Notes: generated from the sequence alone by a model not told the origin. A DNA stretch of 64,000 nt from Winogradskyella litoriviva (GCF_013249065.1 NZ_JABRWQ010000003.1:248001-312000), one strand, 5' to 3'; shown: positions 49,587 to 59,016, counted from the first letter of the stretch. Program-made: numbers and translations.

Positions 49587-50459
49587 ATGGAAACCAAAGT
49601 CGCATCAAATATTTTACCAGAACGTAAGCCCAAATGGCTAAGAGTAAAATTACCGACAGGAAAAAAATATACAGAACTTAGATCTTTAGTTGACAAATAC
49701 AAACTAAATACCATTTGTACTTCTGGAAGTTGCCCAAACATGGGTGAATGTTGGGGAGAAGGTACTGCAACATTTATGATTTTGGGTAACATTTGCACAA
49801 GATCTTGTGGATTCTGTGGTGTAAAAACCGGACGCCCAGAAAGCGTAGATTGGGATGAGCCAGAAAAAGTAGCACGTTCTATTAAACTAATGCATATTAA
49901 ACACGCTGTCTTAACAAGTGTAGATCGTGACGATCTTAAAGATATGGGAAGTATAATGTGGGCAGAAACAGTAAATGCTGTTAGACGCATGAATCCCGAA
50001 ACAACCTTAGAAACACTTATTCCAGATTTTCAAGGTGTTGAGAAACATATTGACCGAATTATTGAGGTTGCTCCAGAAGTTGTTTCACACAATATTGAAA
50101 CCGTTAGACGCTTAACTCGCGACGTTAGAATACAAGCGCAATACGACCGTAGCCTTGGCGTTTTAAAATATTTAAAAGCACAAGGACAACGTAGAACTAA
50201 ATCTGGCATAATGTTAGGACTAGGTGAAAAACGAGACGAAGTAATCCAAACATTACACGATTTAAAAGATAATGATGTAGATATTGTTACTATTGGACAG
50301 TATTTACAACCTAGCAAAAAGCACTTACCGGTCCAAAATTTTATAAATCCAGATCAGTTTAAAGAATACGAAGAAATCGGTTTAGAACTTGGCTTTAGAC
50401 ATGTTGAAAGTAGTGCTTTGGTTAGATCTTCTTACAGAGCTCAAAAACATATTAATTAA
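49587..50459 (+). CDS. lipA: Lipoyl synthase LipA
   Basis: LipA is a radical-SAM enzyme that inserts two sulfurs into octanoyl groups on lipoyl domains. The auxiliary cluster ligands CX4CX5C are C44, C49 and C55 ([14 protein letters not shown]), and the radical-SAM CxxxCxxC is C70, C74 and C77 ([11 protein letters not shown]). Later LipA landmarks are [35 protein letters not shown] and [12 protein letters not shown], with the conserved C-terminal serines in [11 protein letters not shown]. The start at 49587 removes an upstream extension that overlaps the promoter. Length is 290 residues. The stop shares one base with the GAPDH gene start. Confidence 0.97.
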   Translation: METKVASNILPERKPKWLRVKLPTGKKYTELRSLVDKYKLNTICTSGSCPNMGECWGEGTATFMILGNICTRSCGFCGVKTGRPESVDWDEPEKVARSIKLMHIKHAVLTSVDRDDLKDMGSIMWAETVNAVRRMNPETTLETLIPDFQGVEKHIDRIIEVAPEVVSHNIETVRRLTRDVRIQAQYDRSLGVLKYLKAQGQRRTKSGIMLGLGEKRDEVIQTLHDLKDNDVDIVTIGQYLQPSKKHLPVQNFINPDQFKEYEEIGLELGFRHVESSALVRSSYRAQKHIN

Positions 50460-51454
50460 TGATTACTGTTGCCATTAATGGCTTTGGAAGAATTGGTCGT
50501 CGTGTTTTTAGACTCGCCTTACAAAACCCAAAAATTCAGGTAGTTGCCATAAATGATTTAGCAGACGCTAAAACTCTAAGTCATTTATTAAAATACGATA
50601 GTATACATGGTGTATTAAATGAGATGGTTTCTTTTAATGAAAATCATATCATTGTTAACAACGTTTCTATACCATTATATAGAGAGTCTCATCCCAAACA
50701 TATAGATTGGTCTGCTTTAAAACCAGACTTTGTTATTGAATCTACGGGAAAATTCAAAACAAAAGAAGCACTACAAAACCATATTTCTAATGGAGCGCAA
50801 CGTGTTATTTTATCAGTTCCTGCTTTAGAGGATGAAATAAAAACCATTGTTTTAGGTGTTAATGACAATTTATTAGATGGTAATGAAACCATTGTTTCTA
50901 ATGCATCTTGTACTACTAACAATGCAGCTCCAATGATTTCTTTAATCAATGAACACTTTGGTATTAAACAAGCTTACATCACCACTATTCATTCTTATAC
51001 AACTGATCAAAGTTTACACGATCAACCACATAAAGATTTAAGACGAGCAAGAGCAGCCGGACAATCCATCGTACCAACAACAACAGGAGCAGCAAAAGCC
51101 TTAACAAAGATATTTCCAGAATTAGCTAATGTAATAGGTGGTTGCGGAATAAGAGTTCCTGTGGCCAATGGTTCCTTAACCGATATTACTATTAATGTTA
51201 ATAAACCAACCAATATAGAAAAAGTGAACACCTTATTTAGAGACGCTGCTGCTAATAAATTAAAAGGAATACTAGAATATACAGAAGACCCAATTGTATC
51301 AATTGATATTGTAGGTAACCCACATTCTTGCATCTTTGACGCGCAAATGACTTCGGTCATTGGAAACATGGTAAAAATTGTAGGCTGGTACGATAATGAA
51401 ACAGGATATAGCTCAAGAATTCTTGACCTTATATGTAATTTATCGGTAAAATAA
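50459..51454 (+). CDS. gap: Glyceraldehyde-3-phosphate dehydrogenase, type I
   Basis: The protein has 331 residues. NAD-binding is shown by INGFGRIGRRVFR and AINDLAD (Asp favouring NAD). The catalytic cysteine is C151 in NASCTTNNAAP, with its histidine partner in TTIHSYTTDQ. The region RRARAAGQSIVPTTTGAAKAL and WYDNETGYSSRILDL complete the pattern. It is coupled to lipA by a one-base overlap. Flavobacteria often carry two gap genes, so this may be either the main glycolytic one or a paralog. Confidence 0.93.
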   Translation: MITVAINGFGRIGRRVFRLALQNPKIQVVAINDLADAKTLSHLLKYDSIHGVLNEMVSFNENHIIVNNVSIPLYRESHPKHIDWSALKPDFVIESTGKFKTKEALQNHISNGAQRVILSVPALEDEIKTIVLGVNDNLLDGNETIVSNASCTTNNAAPMISLINEHFGIKQAYITTIHSYTTDQSLHDQPHKDLRRARAAGQSIVPTTTGAAKALTKIFPELANVIGGCGIRVPVANGSLTDITINVNKPTNIEKVNTLFRDAAANKLKGILEYTEDPIVSIDIVGNPHSCIFDAQMTSVIGNMVKIVGWYDNETGYSSRILDLICNLSVK

Positions 51455-51503
51455 TAGCTTTTATCGAATAAATAATTATATTTGCTCAAATTAAATGAGC
51501 TGA

Positions 51504-53744
51504 ATGTCCCATTTCAAATATCACATATTTGTAGTTTTAGCATGTTTTTGTAGTCTGATTTTCGCGCAACAAGATAGCGTAGAAGATACAGACGTTTTGG
51601 CCTTAAGACTACAAAATCATTTAATTCAAGCTAAATTAGACAGTGATCGTGGTCAATATTATAGTGCTCAAGATAATTTAGATAAAGCCTTAGATATTGC
51701 AGAAAATATTGATGATAAAATAAGTCAAGGTAAAATTCATACCAAGATAGCAAAAGTTCAATTTTTAGTCAATAAACCAGACAAAGCAAATAGTTCTCTT
51801 CTTAATGCTATTCAGATTCAACGTGCTAATGATGATTACACTAATCTAGCCATTACCTACAACATTAAAGGTGTAATTCACAGCACATTAGAAGAATATG
51901 ACAATGCATTAGAATATTTTAATTCGGCAAAAAATCTTTTTGAACAAGTAGATTTAGAAGCTTATATTTCTGATGTAACACTAAATGAAGCTAAAGTCTA
52001 CATAGCACAAAACCGCTTTGAAGAAGCTAAATCGGAGTTAGAAAAAACGATGATTATAGCAAAAAAATATAGTCAAGAAGATCGTCTTAGTAGCGCATTA
52101 ATACAGAGTGCAAAAGTGTCTAGCGCTTTAAATAATAATGAAACAGCTTTATCGCAAGTAGAAGAAGGATTATTACTTGCTCAAAAAAACAACATTTTAG
52201 AAAATATAAACGAAGCATATATAACGTTAAGTGAAATACACGAAAAAAACGGAGATTACAAGAATTCTTATGCATCTATAAAGAGGCATATACAACTATC
52301 AGATTCCATATTAAATATTAAGCGGCAAAACCTGCCACCAGGAATGTCTGGCCAATACATAAGTAAATATAAAGATGCCGAAAACGCGCAATTAAAAGCA
52401 CAAATAGACGAGGTGACTGCAGAAAGTGCATTTACGAGAATTACTACTATATTGAGTATCGCTCTAATCACCATCTTATCACTATTAACGCTATCACTTT
52501 ATAAAAACAACAATATTAGGCTGAATACCAACACTATGCTTCACAAAAAGAATGATGAACTAATAGTTGCAAAAGAGAAAGCCGAATTAGCCTCTAAGAC
52601 AAAGGCCAACTTTTTATCTACCGTTACACACGAGTTACGTACACCTTTGTATGCCGTTACGGGTCTAACAAACATGTTATTAGATGAAGACCCAAAAGAA
52701 CACCAAATACCACACCTTAAATCATTAAAGTTTTCTGGAGATTACCTATTAACCTTTATCAATGATATTCTTCAAATTAATAAAATTGAAGCTAATAAAG
52801 TTGAACTAGACCCAGAAAATTTCAACCTTAAAAATAAATTAGAAAATGTAATTTCGGCACTTAGCAATTCTGCTAATGACCAAAATACCAAAATACATTT
52901 TGAATATGAAGACAGTTTGCCAGAATCATTTATTGGCGACCAACTAAAGATTTCCCAAATCTTAATTAACCTACTTGGAAATGCTATTAAATTCACAAAA
53001 GATGGAGACATATGGGTAAGAGCCTATAAAATTGACGACCTAAATGGTGAGTACAAACTCCGTTTTGAAATTGAAGATAATGGTATCGGTATTACAAAAG
53101 AAAAACAAGACCACATGTTTGAGAGTTTCTCTCAAGGCTCTGTTCAAATTAACAGAAAATATGGCGGAACCGGTCTCGGTTTATCAATTGTAAAAGGATT
53201 AATTCAAATTTTAAATGGTAATATTTATTTAAAGAGTGAGCTTGGTAAAGGCACCACATTCTTTTTTGAAATTCCATTAAAATATGATGCTGAAGCCAAC
53301 AAACCAGTAAAACAAGAAGTTAAAAAAGTTAATAAGATGGATACTTTGGATTTAAGTAATGTTAAAATTCTAATTGTAGAAGACAACAAAATCAATCAAA
53401 TGATTACAAAAAAGATTCTTAATAAAATGAATCTATATTGCGATGTTGTAGATAATGGTGAAGCTGCCGTAGAACAAGTAAAAGAAGAGACTTACGATGT
53501 GGTTTTAATGGATATTCATATGCCAGGAATTAGTGGATTAGAAGCTACCAAGATTATTAGAACCTTCGATACAGAACTCACTATTTTTGCACTAACAGCA
53601 GTTACGCTAGAAGACAAAATGCACGAGTTTGGTGAAGCTGGTTTTAATGACATAATTTCTAAACCATTTAAACAAGAAGATTTTGAAACTAAGCTACATG
53701 CAGCCCTTTCTGGAGAAAAAATAGTATCAAGTTACTTTAGCTAA
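51504..53744 (+). CDS. Hybrid histidine kinase: TPR sensor, HisKA, HATPase, receiver
   Basis: The protein has 746 residues. A signal peptide (residues 1-22, ending FAQ) is followed by a periplasmic TPR region (about 30-275, e.g. NLAITYNIKGVIHSTLEEYDNA) and a membrane helix (about 315-335). The phospho-acceptor histidine H376 is in VTHELRTPLYAV. HATPase N- and G-boxes are LLGNAIKF, DNGIGI and GGTGLGLSIV. A C-terminal receiver starts LIVEDNKINQ with phospho-Asp D670 in LMDIHMPG. It senses something in the periplasm through the TPR domain and passes phosphate to its own receiver. It lacks a DNA-binding output. The 3-prime end overlaps convergent lpxK by 8 bases. Confidence 0.94.
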   Translation: MSHFKYHIFVVLACFCSLIFAQQDSVEDTDVLALRLQNHLIQAKLDSDRGQYYSAQDNLDKALDIAENIDDKISQGKIHTKIAKVQFLVNKPDKANSSLLNAIQIQRANDDYTNLAITYNIKGVIHSTLEEYDNALEYFNSAKNLFEQVDLEAYISDVTLNEAKVYIAQNRFEEAKSELEKTMIIAKKYSQEDRLSSALIQSAKVSSALNNNETALSQVEEGLLLAQKNNILENINEAYITLSEIHEKNGDYKNSYASIKRHIQLSDSILNIKRQNLPPGMSGQYISKYKDAENAQLKAQIDEVTAESAFTRITTILSIALITILSLLTLSLYKNNNIRLNTNTMLHKKNDELIVAKEKAELASKTKANFLSTVTHELRTPLYAVTGLTNMLLDEDPKEHQIPHLKSLKFSGDYLLTFINDILQINKIEANKVELDPENFNLKNKLENVISALSNSANDQNTKIHFEYEDSLPESFIGDQLKISQILINLLGNAIKFTKDGDIWVRAYKIDDLNGEYKLRFEIEDNGIGITKEKQDHMFESFSQGSVQINRKYGGTGLGLSIVKGLIQILNGNIYLKSELGKGTTFFFEIPLKYDAEANKPVKQEVKKVNKMDTLDLSNVKILIVEDNKINQMITKKILNKMNLYCDVVDNGEAAVEQVKEETYDVVLMDIHMPGISGLEATKIIRTFDTELTIFALTAVTLEDKMHEFGEAGFNDIISKPFKQEDFETKLHAALSGEKIVSSYFS

Positions 53745-54735
53745 TAAACGCACGTACCGCTGAATTAAACTCTTCTGTTTTGTCTATTTTTATCTCAATA
53801 GGTAAATAGAATAATTTGTTTTTTAACTCCTCATTATCCGATAAGCGCACATAATCTTTTTCCGTTGTAAGTATCATTGTTTTTGAAGCTATTGTTTCAA
53901 TATCCGAAACCTTAAAATTATAATGATCACTATATTCTAAGTGATTAAATTTTAATCCTTGTTCTAATAAAAAATCAACCAATGGCTTTGCATTAGCAAT
54001 ACCTGTAACTAATGTAAACTCTGGTAAATCTATCAATTCCATTGTTTTAGAAACAGATAACACTTTTGTAGAATAATCCACATAACTAAAAAAAAGTTGC
54101 TGATTTTCTTTTAAATATATTTTTGAAGCAATTTTTTGCTTTTCCGCATCAGAAATGTCTTTATTACATTTTGTCACCACAATTAAATCTGCGCGCTTTA
54201 CTCCAGATCTTGGCTCGCGTAAATTACCTGTTGGCAACACCCAATCTTTATAATAAAGATTATTATAAGCAGTAAGCATAATATTAAAACCAGCCTTTAC
54301 TTTTCTATGTTGAAAGGCATCATCTAATAATATTACATCTGGTTGCGGCTTTAAATTTCTTAGTTCCAAAATTCCATGCTGTCTATCAGCATCAACAGCT
54401 ACAGTTACATCCTTAAATTTGCTAAAAAACTGAAAAGGTTCGTCTCCTATAGTATCTGCATTTGCATTGTTATCAGCTAAAACAAATCCATTTGTTTTTC
54501 GTTTATATCCTCTACTTAAGGTTGCAAGAGACTTATTATCCTTTAAAAGTCTAATTAAATATTCAATCATTGGTGTCTTACCAGTACCACCTGTACTTAG
54601 ATTTCCTACACAAATAACAGGAAAATCATAAGATTTTGAAGATTTAATACCAACATCATACAACCAATTTCTTAACCAAGTAATAAGGTAATAAATTGGT
54701 ACAACAGGAAACAATATGATGCGGATTAAGTTCAC
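53737..54735 (-). CDS. lpxK: Tetraacyldisaccharide 4'-kinase LpxK
   Basis: LpxK phosphorylates the lipid A disaccharide at the inner membrane. The N-terminus has a membrane-associated helix (IILFPVVPIYYLITWLRNWLYDVGI), then Walker A GNLSTGGTGKTP (GGTGKT, 49-54), SRGYKRKTNGF, GDEPFQF, DVILLDDAFQHRKVKAG and the C-terminal TTEKDYVRL motif. Length of 332 residues is normal. It supports the other lipopolysaccharide genes of the window (lptE). Confidence 0.95.
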   Translation of the reverse strand: MNLIRIILFPVVPIYYLITWLRNWLYDVGIKSSKSYDFPVICVGNLSTGGTGKTPMIEYLIRLLKDNKSLATLSRGYKRKTNGFVLADNNANADTIGDEPFQFFSKFKDVTVAVDADRQHGILELRNLKPQPDVILLDDAFQHRKVKAGFNIMLTAYNNLYYKDWVLPTGNLREPRSGVKRADLIVVTKCNKDISDAEKQKIASKIYLKENQQLFFSYVDYSTKVLSVSKTMELIDLPEFTLVTGIANAKPLVDFLLEQGLKFNHLEYSDHYNFKVSDIETIASKTMILTTEKDYVRLSDNEELKNKLFYLPIEIKIDKTEEFNSAVRAFIS

Positions 54736-54751
54736 GACGACTAAATTATAT

Positions 54752-54795
54752 TATTTTTGAAACAAATATACACTTATACAGTTATGATTATACAA
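54752..54795. promoter_or_regulatory. Interleaved divergent promoters of the Nif3-like gene and lpxK
   Basis: On the plus strand TATTTTTG (54752-54759) is a -7 box 24 bases before the Nif3-like ATG at 54784. On the minus strand TATATTTG (54770-54763) with TTG (54795-54793, spacer 22) points to lpxK, 27 bases downstream of the box. The two -7 boxes lie 3 bases apart. Confidence 0.55.
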
Positions 54796-55878
54796 GACGT
54801 AATTAATCACTTGCACAATTTAGCTCCTTTAGCCTATGCAGAAGATTTTGACAATGTAGGTTTATTAGTAGGTGATAAAACCGAAAAAGTTTCAGGTGTT
54901 TTAGTAACATTAGATACTCTTGAAGCCGTTGTAGACGAAGCCATAGAAAACAAATGTAATCTCATTGTAAGCTTTCATCCTATTATATTTTCTGGTTTAA
55001 AGAAATTAACGGGAAAAACTTATGTTGAACGTGTAGTTATTAAAGCCATTCAAAATAATATAGCTATTTTCTCTATTCATACGGCTTTAGATAATGCATA
55101 TAATGGCGTAAACTCCATTATTTGCGACCAATTAGAGTTAACAAATAAAAAAATCTTAATTCCACAAACCAAAACCATAAAAAAATTACAAACTTACGTT
55201 CCAAAAGCCAACGCAGAAGCATTAAGAACTGCTTTATTTAAAGCAGGCGCAGGTAGCCTTGGCAATTACGAATCTTGCAGTTTTAACGCAGAAGGCAAAG
55301 GTACTTATCTAGGGAATGAAGAGTCTAACCCAGTTATTGGTGAAAAAGGACAATTACATACAGAAGCGGAAACAGCTATATCTGTAACTTTTAAAAAACA
55401 CTTAGAATCTAAAGTGTTAAAAGCATTGTTTGATGCACATCCTTATGAAGAAGTAGCTTACGAAATTACAACCTTAGAAAATACTAATCAACAAATTGGA
55501 ATGGGAATGATTGGCGAGCTCAAAAACGCCATGAAAACTGAAGATTGCTTAAAATATATTAAAACTAAAATGCAAACCGACTGCATTAGGCATTCAAAAC
55601 CTTTAAATAAACCAATAAAGCGCATTGCTGTTTTAGGAGGTTCTGGCAGTTTTGCTATTTCTGCAGCAAAGGCCTCTAATGCTGACCTTTTAATAACCGC
55701 AGACTTAAAATATCATGATTTTTTTAGTGCAGAAAACGACATCGTTTTAGCAGATATTGGGCATTATGAAAGTGAACAATTCACAAAATCGTTTTTAGTA
55801 GACTATCTCTCAAAAAAAATTACTAATTTTGCAATCATTTTATCAAAGACAAATACAAATCCGATAAAGTATTTATAA
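54784..55878 (+). CDS. Nif3-like dinuclear metal centre protein (YqfO/YbgI type)
   Basis: The protein has 364 residues. Metal-ligand motifs of the Nif3 family are LAYAEDFDNVGLLVGD, IVSFHPIIFSGLKK and IFSIHTALDNAYNGVN in the N-terminal half, and DLLITADLKYHDFFSAEN and IGHYESEQFT in the C-terminal half. Between them is the inserted YqfO/CutA-like PII-type domain (KLQTYVPKANAEALRTALFKAGAG ... DAHPYEEVAYEI). The ATG at 54784 is preferred to the TTG at 54757, which lies in the promoter. The zinc-ribbon-family gene follows after 2 bases, a conserved pair in many bacteria. Function unknown. Confidence 0.92.
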   Translation: MIIQDVINHLHNLAPLAYAEDFDNVGLLVGDKTEKVSGVLVTLDTLEAVVDEAIENKCNLIVSFHPIIFSGLKKLTGKTYVERVVIKAIQNNIAIFSIHTALDNAYNGVNSIICDQLELTNKKILIPQTKTIKKLQTYVPKANAEALRTALFKAGAGSLGNYESCSFNAEGKGTYLGNEESNPVIGEKGQLHTEAETAISVTFKKHLESKVLKALFDAHPYEEVAYEITTLENTNQQIGMGMIGELKNAMKTEDCLKYIKTKMQTDCIRHSKPLNKPIKRIAVLGGSGSFAISAAKASNADLLITADLKYHDFFSAENDIVLADIGHYESEQFTKSFLVDYLSKKITNFAIILSKTNTNPIKYL

Positions 55879-55880
55879 TT

Positions 55881-56666
55881 ATGGCAAAAAAAGCTGAAGT
55901 TTCTGTTGAAGAGCGATTAAGAGCACTATATGATTTACAATTAATTGACTCTAGAGTAGATGAGATAAGAAATGTCAGAGGTGAGCTTCCTTTAGAAGTT
56001 AGAGATTTAGAAGACGAAGTAGAAGGACTTAACTTAAGAATGGATAAACTTAATGATAGCTTATCTATTATCGATGACGAGATTAAAGGAAAGAAAAACT
56101 TAATTGAAGAAGCAAAAACTTTAATTAAAAAATACAGTGAGCAACAAAAAAATGTTAGAAATAACAGAGAATATAACTCATTGACTAAGGAAGTTGAATT
56201 TCAAGAATTAGAAATTCAACTAGCAGAAAAGCACATTAAAGAATTTAAAGCGCAAATAGAGCAGAAAAAAGTAATAATTACTGAGACTAAAGATCGTTTA
56301 AAAGATCGTACTGCACATTTAAAGCACAAAAAAGGAGAGCTTAACGAAATTTTGAAGGAAACTGAGAAAGAAGAAGAAGCACTTATCGATAAATCTTTAG
56401 ATTTTCAGAAGAAAATTGATGACCGTTTAGTTAAAGCTTACCTTAGAATTAGAAATAACGTAAAAAATGGTTTAGCTGTTGTTGCTATAGAGCGTGGTGC
56501 TTCTGGAGGTTCTTTCTTTACTATTCCACCTCAAGTACAAGTAGAAATTGCTTCTCGTAAAAAAGTAATTACAGATGAGCATAGTGGTCGTATATTAGTT
56601 GATGCCGCTTTAGCTGAAGAAGAAAAAGTAAAAATGAACAAATTATTTGCTAAGCTTAGTAAATAA
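55881..56666 (+). CDS. C4-type zinc-ribbon family protein that has lost its cysteines
   Basis: The protein has 261 residues. The first two thirds form a long antiparallel coiled coil (about 10-180, with the LYDLQLIDSRVDEIR start typical of the family and the conserved NNREYNSLTKEVEFQELEI turn). The C-terminal part keeps the framework of the C4 zinc ribbon (VVAIERGASGGSFFTIPPQVQVEI ... VITDEHSGRILVD). At the places where relatives have CxxC and CxxCGRIL it has ASGG and DEHSGRIL. The whole protein contains no cysteine. It is paired with the Nif3-like gene and ends at a terminator. Confidence 0.85.
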   Translation: MAKKAEVSVEERLRALYDLQLIDSRVDEIRNVRGELPLEVRDLEDEVEGLNLRMDKLNDSLSIIDDEIKGKKNLIEEAKTLIKKYSEQQKNVRNNREYNSLTKEVEFQELEIQLAEKHIKEFKAQIEQKKVIITETKDRLKDRTAHLKHKKGELNEILKETEKEEEALIDKSLDFQKKIDDRLVKAYLRIRNNVKNGLAVVAIERGASGGSFFTIPPQVQVEIASRKKVITDEHSGRILVDAALAEEEKVKMNKLFAKLSK

Positions 56667-56687
56667 ATATTGATTAAATATTATACT

Positions 56688-56717
56688 AAAGCCTTTGCAT
56701 TTGCAAGGGCTTTTTTT
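56688..56717 (+). terminator. Terminator after the zinc-ribbon-family gene
   Basis: AAAGCCTTTGCA pairs with TGCAAGGGCTTT (one wobble pair) and is followed by T residues. Confidence 0.82.
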
Positions 56718-56796
56718 ATTTAAGATTTTTTTAAAACTATTATTATTAAGGATTTGTAACTTAACACGACAGAAAAGAAAAAGAAAAAATAAAAAC

Positions 56797-57459
56797 ATGA
56801 AACAATTATTATTCATTTTAACACTTACCTTTTTATTTAGTTGCCATAACCAAGCACAAGTAAATCCAAAGCAACAGGAGGTTATTAATGCCAACCCAAT
56901 TGAAGTTCCGCTACAAGACGGAAAAGCAAGAGCTTATTTTGCTAGCGGTTGTTTTTGGTGTGTAGAAGCAATTTTTGAAAGTGTAAAAGGTGTAGAAGAA
57001 TCTATCTCTGGATATTCTGGTGGATTTACAGAAAACCCAACTTACGAAGCTAGCAACACAGGTAAGACAGGACATGCAGAAGCCGTTGAGATTATTTACG
57101 ACCCAAATATTATTAGTTTTTCAGAACTGGTAGATGTTTATTTTGGCTCTCAAAACCCAACACAAGTTAATGGACAAGGACCAGATCATGGCTCGCAATA
57201 CCGTTCTATTATTTTTTATCAAAATGATGAGCAAAAAAAGATTATTGAAGATAAAAAAGCGGCCTTAGCCATAGAACTAGATGCTACAATTGCTGCAGAG
57301 GTTTATCCTTTTCAAAAATTTTGGATTGGTGAAGATTACCACCAAAATTACGAAAGACTTCATCCAAACCAAGGTTATATAAGAAATGTATCTATTCCTA
57401 GATTAAATAAATTTAAAGCTAAGTTTCCGGAGTTGCTAAAGGAAGATGAGAAGCATTAA
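56797..57459 (+). CDS. msrA: Peptide methionine-(S)-sulfoxide reductase MsrA, exported lipoprotein form
   Basis: The protein has 220 residues from the ATG at 56797. The first 16 residues form a lipoprotein signal (MKQLLFILTLTFLFSC, lipid Cys C16). The catalytic motif GCFWC follows (C52 active, C55), then GVEESISGYSGGFTENPTYEAS, GHAEAVEI, NQNP-like SQNPTQVNGQGPDHGSQYRSIIF and DYHQNYERLHPNQGYI. It repairs Met-S-oxide in proteins and here should act outside the cytoplasm. An upstream in-frame extension to 56695 runs back into the preceding terminator and is rejected. Confidence 0.94.
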   Translation: MKQLLFILTLTFLFSCHNQAQVNPKQQEVINANPIEVPLQDGKARAYFASGCFWCVEAIFESVKGVEESISGYSGGFTENPTYEASNTGKTGHAEAVEIIYDPNIISFSELVDVYFGSQNPTQVNGQGPDHGSQYRSIIFYQNDEQKKIIEDKKAALAIELDATIAAEVYPFQKFWIGEDYHQNYERLHPNQGYIRNVSIPRLNKFKAKFPELLKEDEKH

Positions 57460-57460
57460 T

Positions 57461-57492
57461 AAAAAGCCTGAACAGATGTTCAGGCTTTTTTA
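57461..57492. terminator. Bidirectional terminator between msrA and the methyltransferase
   Basis: AAAAAGCCTGAACA pairs perfectly with TGTTCAGGCTTTTT around a 2-base loop. Confidence 0.88.
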
Positions 57493-57493
57493 T

Positions 57494-58294
57494 TTATTTT
57501 TTTGTTGCCTTCAACTCAAAAATCATAGGAAACAGTTGATCTTTCATTTTATACATTCCCGATTCGGTTTTTATTAAATCTGGAAACACATCATATGGGC
57601 TTTCATCGTATTCATTAAGATAATCAATTTGTAACCCAGCTTCAATAAGGGAATTTACAACTTCACTTAATCCGTGATTCCATCCATATTCTTTACTTAC
57701 CATTTTTGAAGATTGGTTAGCATAAGTCCCTTCATATTCTTCATAAATTACTTCATCTTTATTGTAATGATATTTCATTTTTGGCTGCCCATCTATATAA
57801 TCAAACATCCAGGCAATAGGATGAAATTCTACAATATAAAAGGTACCTCCAACTTTTAGTCTTTCAGAAATCATTTTTGCCCAAGGCTTTAAATCTGGTA
57901 ACCAACCTATGGTTCCGTAACTTGTAAAAACAATGTCAAAAAGTTCAGAAATATGTTTCGACGTATCTAAAACATTACAACAAACAAACTCCGCATCAAG
58001 ATTTAATTCTCCGTTTAATTGTTTTGCCAATTTTACACCTTCATCACTCAAATCTACACCAACACATTTTGCTCCTATTCTACTCCAACTCAAGGTGTCT
58101 TGTCCAAAATGACATTGTAGATGCAAAAGCGACTTTCCTTCAACATTACCAAGAGCGTTTAATTCGTATGCCATTAAGGATGATTTTCCGTTTTTAAAAG
58201 CCTCCATATTGTACATATCACTTTGTGCATGTATAGCTACTTTTTTATTCCAAGTCGATTTATTTACTTCAAAATAATTAGCGTTGTCATCCAT
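57494..58294 (-). CDS. Class I SAM-dependent methyltransferase
   Basis: The protein has 266 residues with a methyltransferase core: motif I is altered to LLHLQCHFGQDTLSW, motif II is GAKCVGVDLSDEGVKLAKQL, then FVCCNVLD, FDIVFTSYGTIGWLPDL and YIVEFHP. The substrate is not apparent. It stands alone and is divergent from a lipoprotein gene, with about 40 bases between start codons. Confidence 0.85.
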   Translation of the reverse strand: MDDNANYFEVNKSTWNKKVAIHAQSDMYNMEAFKNGKSSLMAYELNALGNVEGKSLLHLQCHFGQDTLSWSRIGAKCVGVDLSDEGVKLAKQLNGELNLDAEFVCCNVLDTSKHISELFDIVFTSYGTIGWLPDLKPWAKMISERLKVGGTFYIVEFHPIAWMFDYIDGQPKMKYHYNKDEVIYEEYEGTYANQSSKMVSKEYGWNHGLSEVVNSLIEAGLQIDYLNEYDESPYDVFPDLIKTESGMYKMKDQLFPMIFELKATKK

Positions 58295-58335
58295 GGTTCA
58301 TTAATTTTGGTTGTAATTTAAAACAACTTTTTAAT

Positions 58336-59016
58336 ATGAAACCTTTTTTCCTTAGTATAATCTGCTTACTACTTGCCTTCAATTGCAAATCTGACCAGCA
58401 AAAAGTTCCTAAACAATATGATACAGAAACAAGCTTAGTGGAGAAAATTGCTAATGCACATGGTTATAAAAACTGGAAAAATGTATCCGAAATTAAATTC
58501 ACATTTCAAGTTGATAGAGATACCCTTAAAGGCAACGGAAGGTCATGGTCTTGGTTTCCTAAAAAAGATAAAATAAAAATGACAACTGGTAAAACAAGTG
58601 TTGAATACATTAGAAGTAAAATGGATAGCTCACATGTTAGAGCAGACCGAGGATTCATAAACGACAAATTTTGGTTATTAATACCTTTTCAACTAGTTTG
58701 GGACAACTCGGCAGAAGTATCAGAACCCATTTTTACTGTTTCGCCAATAAATAAAAAACAATTAAATATGATAACCTTAACGTATCCTAACGAAGGTGGA
58801 TATACACCAGGTGATGCTTATGATATTTTTTACGACAATGACTTTATTATAAGAGAATGGGTTTTTAGAAAAGGTAACGCTAAAGAACCATCACTTACTA
58901 CAACTTTTGAAAATTATCAAACTTATAATGGAATAAAAATTGCCACTGACCATAAAAAAGCCGATGGAAACTGGAATCTAAACTTTACAGATGTAAGTAT
59001 TACTTTGGATAAGTAG
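58336..59016 (+). CDS. Hypothetical lipoprotein
   Basis: The protein has 226 residues with a lipoprotein signal (KPFFLSIICLLLAFNCKSDQ, lipid Cys in FNC). The body is beta-rich, with IKFTFQVDRDTLKGNGRSWSWFP, YPNEGGYTPGDAYDIFYDNDF and WVFRKGNAKEPSLTTTFENYQ. This resembles outer-membrane-lipoprotein-sorting or DUF6503-type folds seen in flavobacteria, but I cannot assign it firmly. Monocistronic. Confidence 0.68.
   Translation: MKPFFLSIICLLLAFNCKSDQQKVPKQYDTETSLVEKIANAHGYKNWKNVSEIKFTFQVDRDTLKGNGRSWSWFPKKDKIKMTTGKTSVEYIRSKMDSSHVRADRGFINDKFWLLIPFQLVWDNSAEVSEPIFTVSPINKKQLNMITLTYPNEGGYTPGDAYDIFYDNDFIIREWVFRKGNAKEPSLTTTFENYQTYNGIKIATDHKKADGNWNLNFTDVSITLDK

Noticed and set aside
49541..49990. Minus-strand ORF of 149 codons opposite lipA
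   Set aside because: It is antisense to the strongly supported lipA gene and has no recognisable domain.
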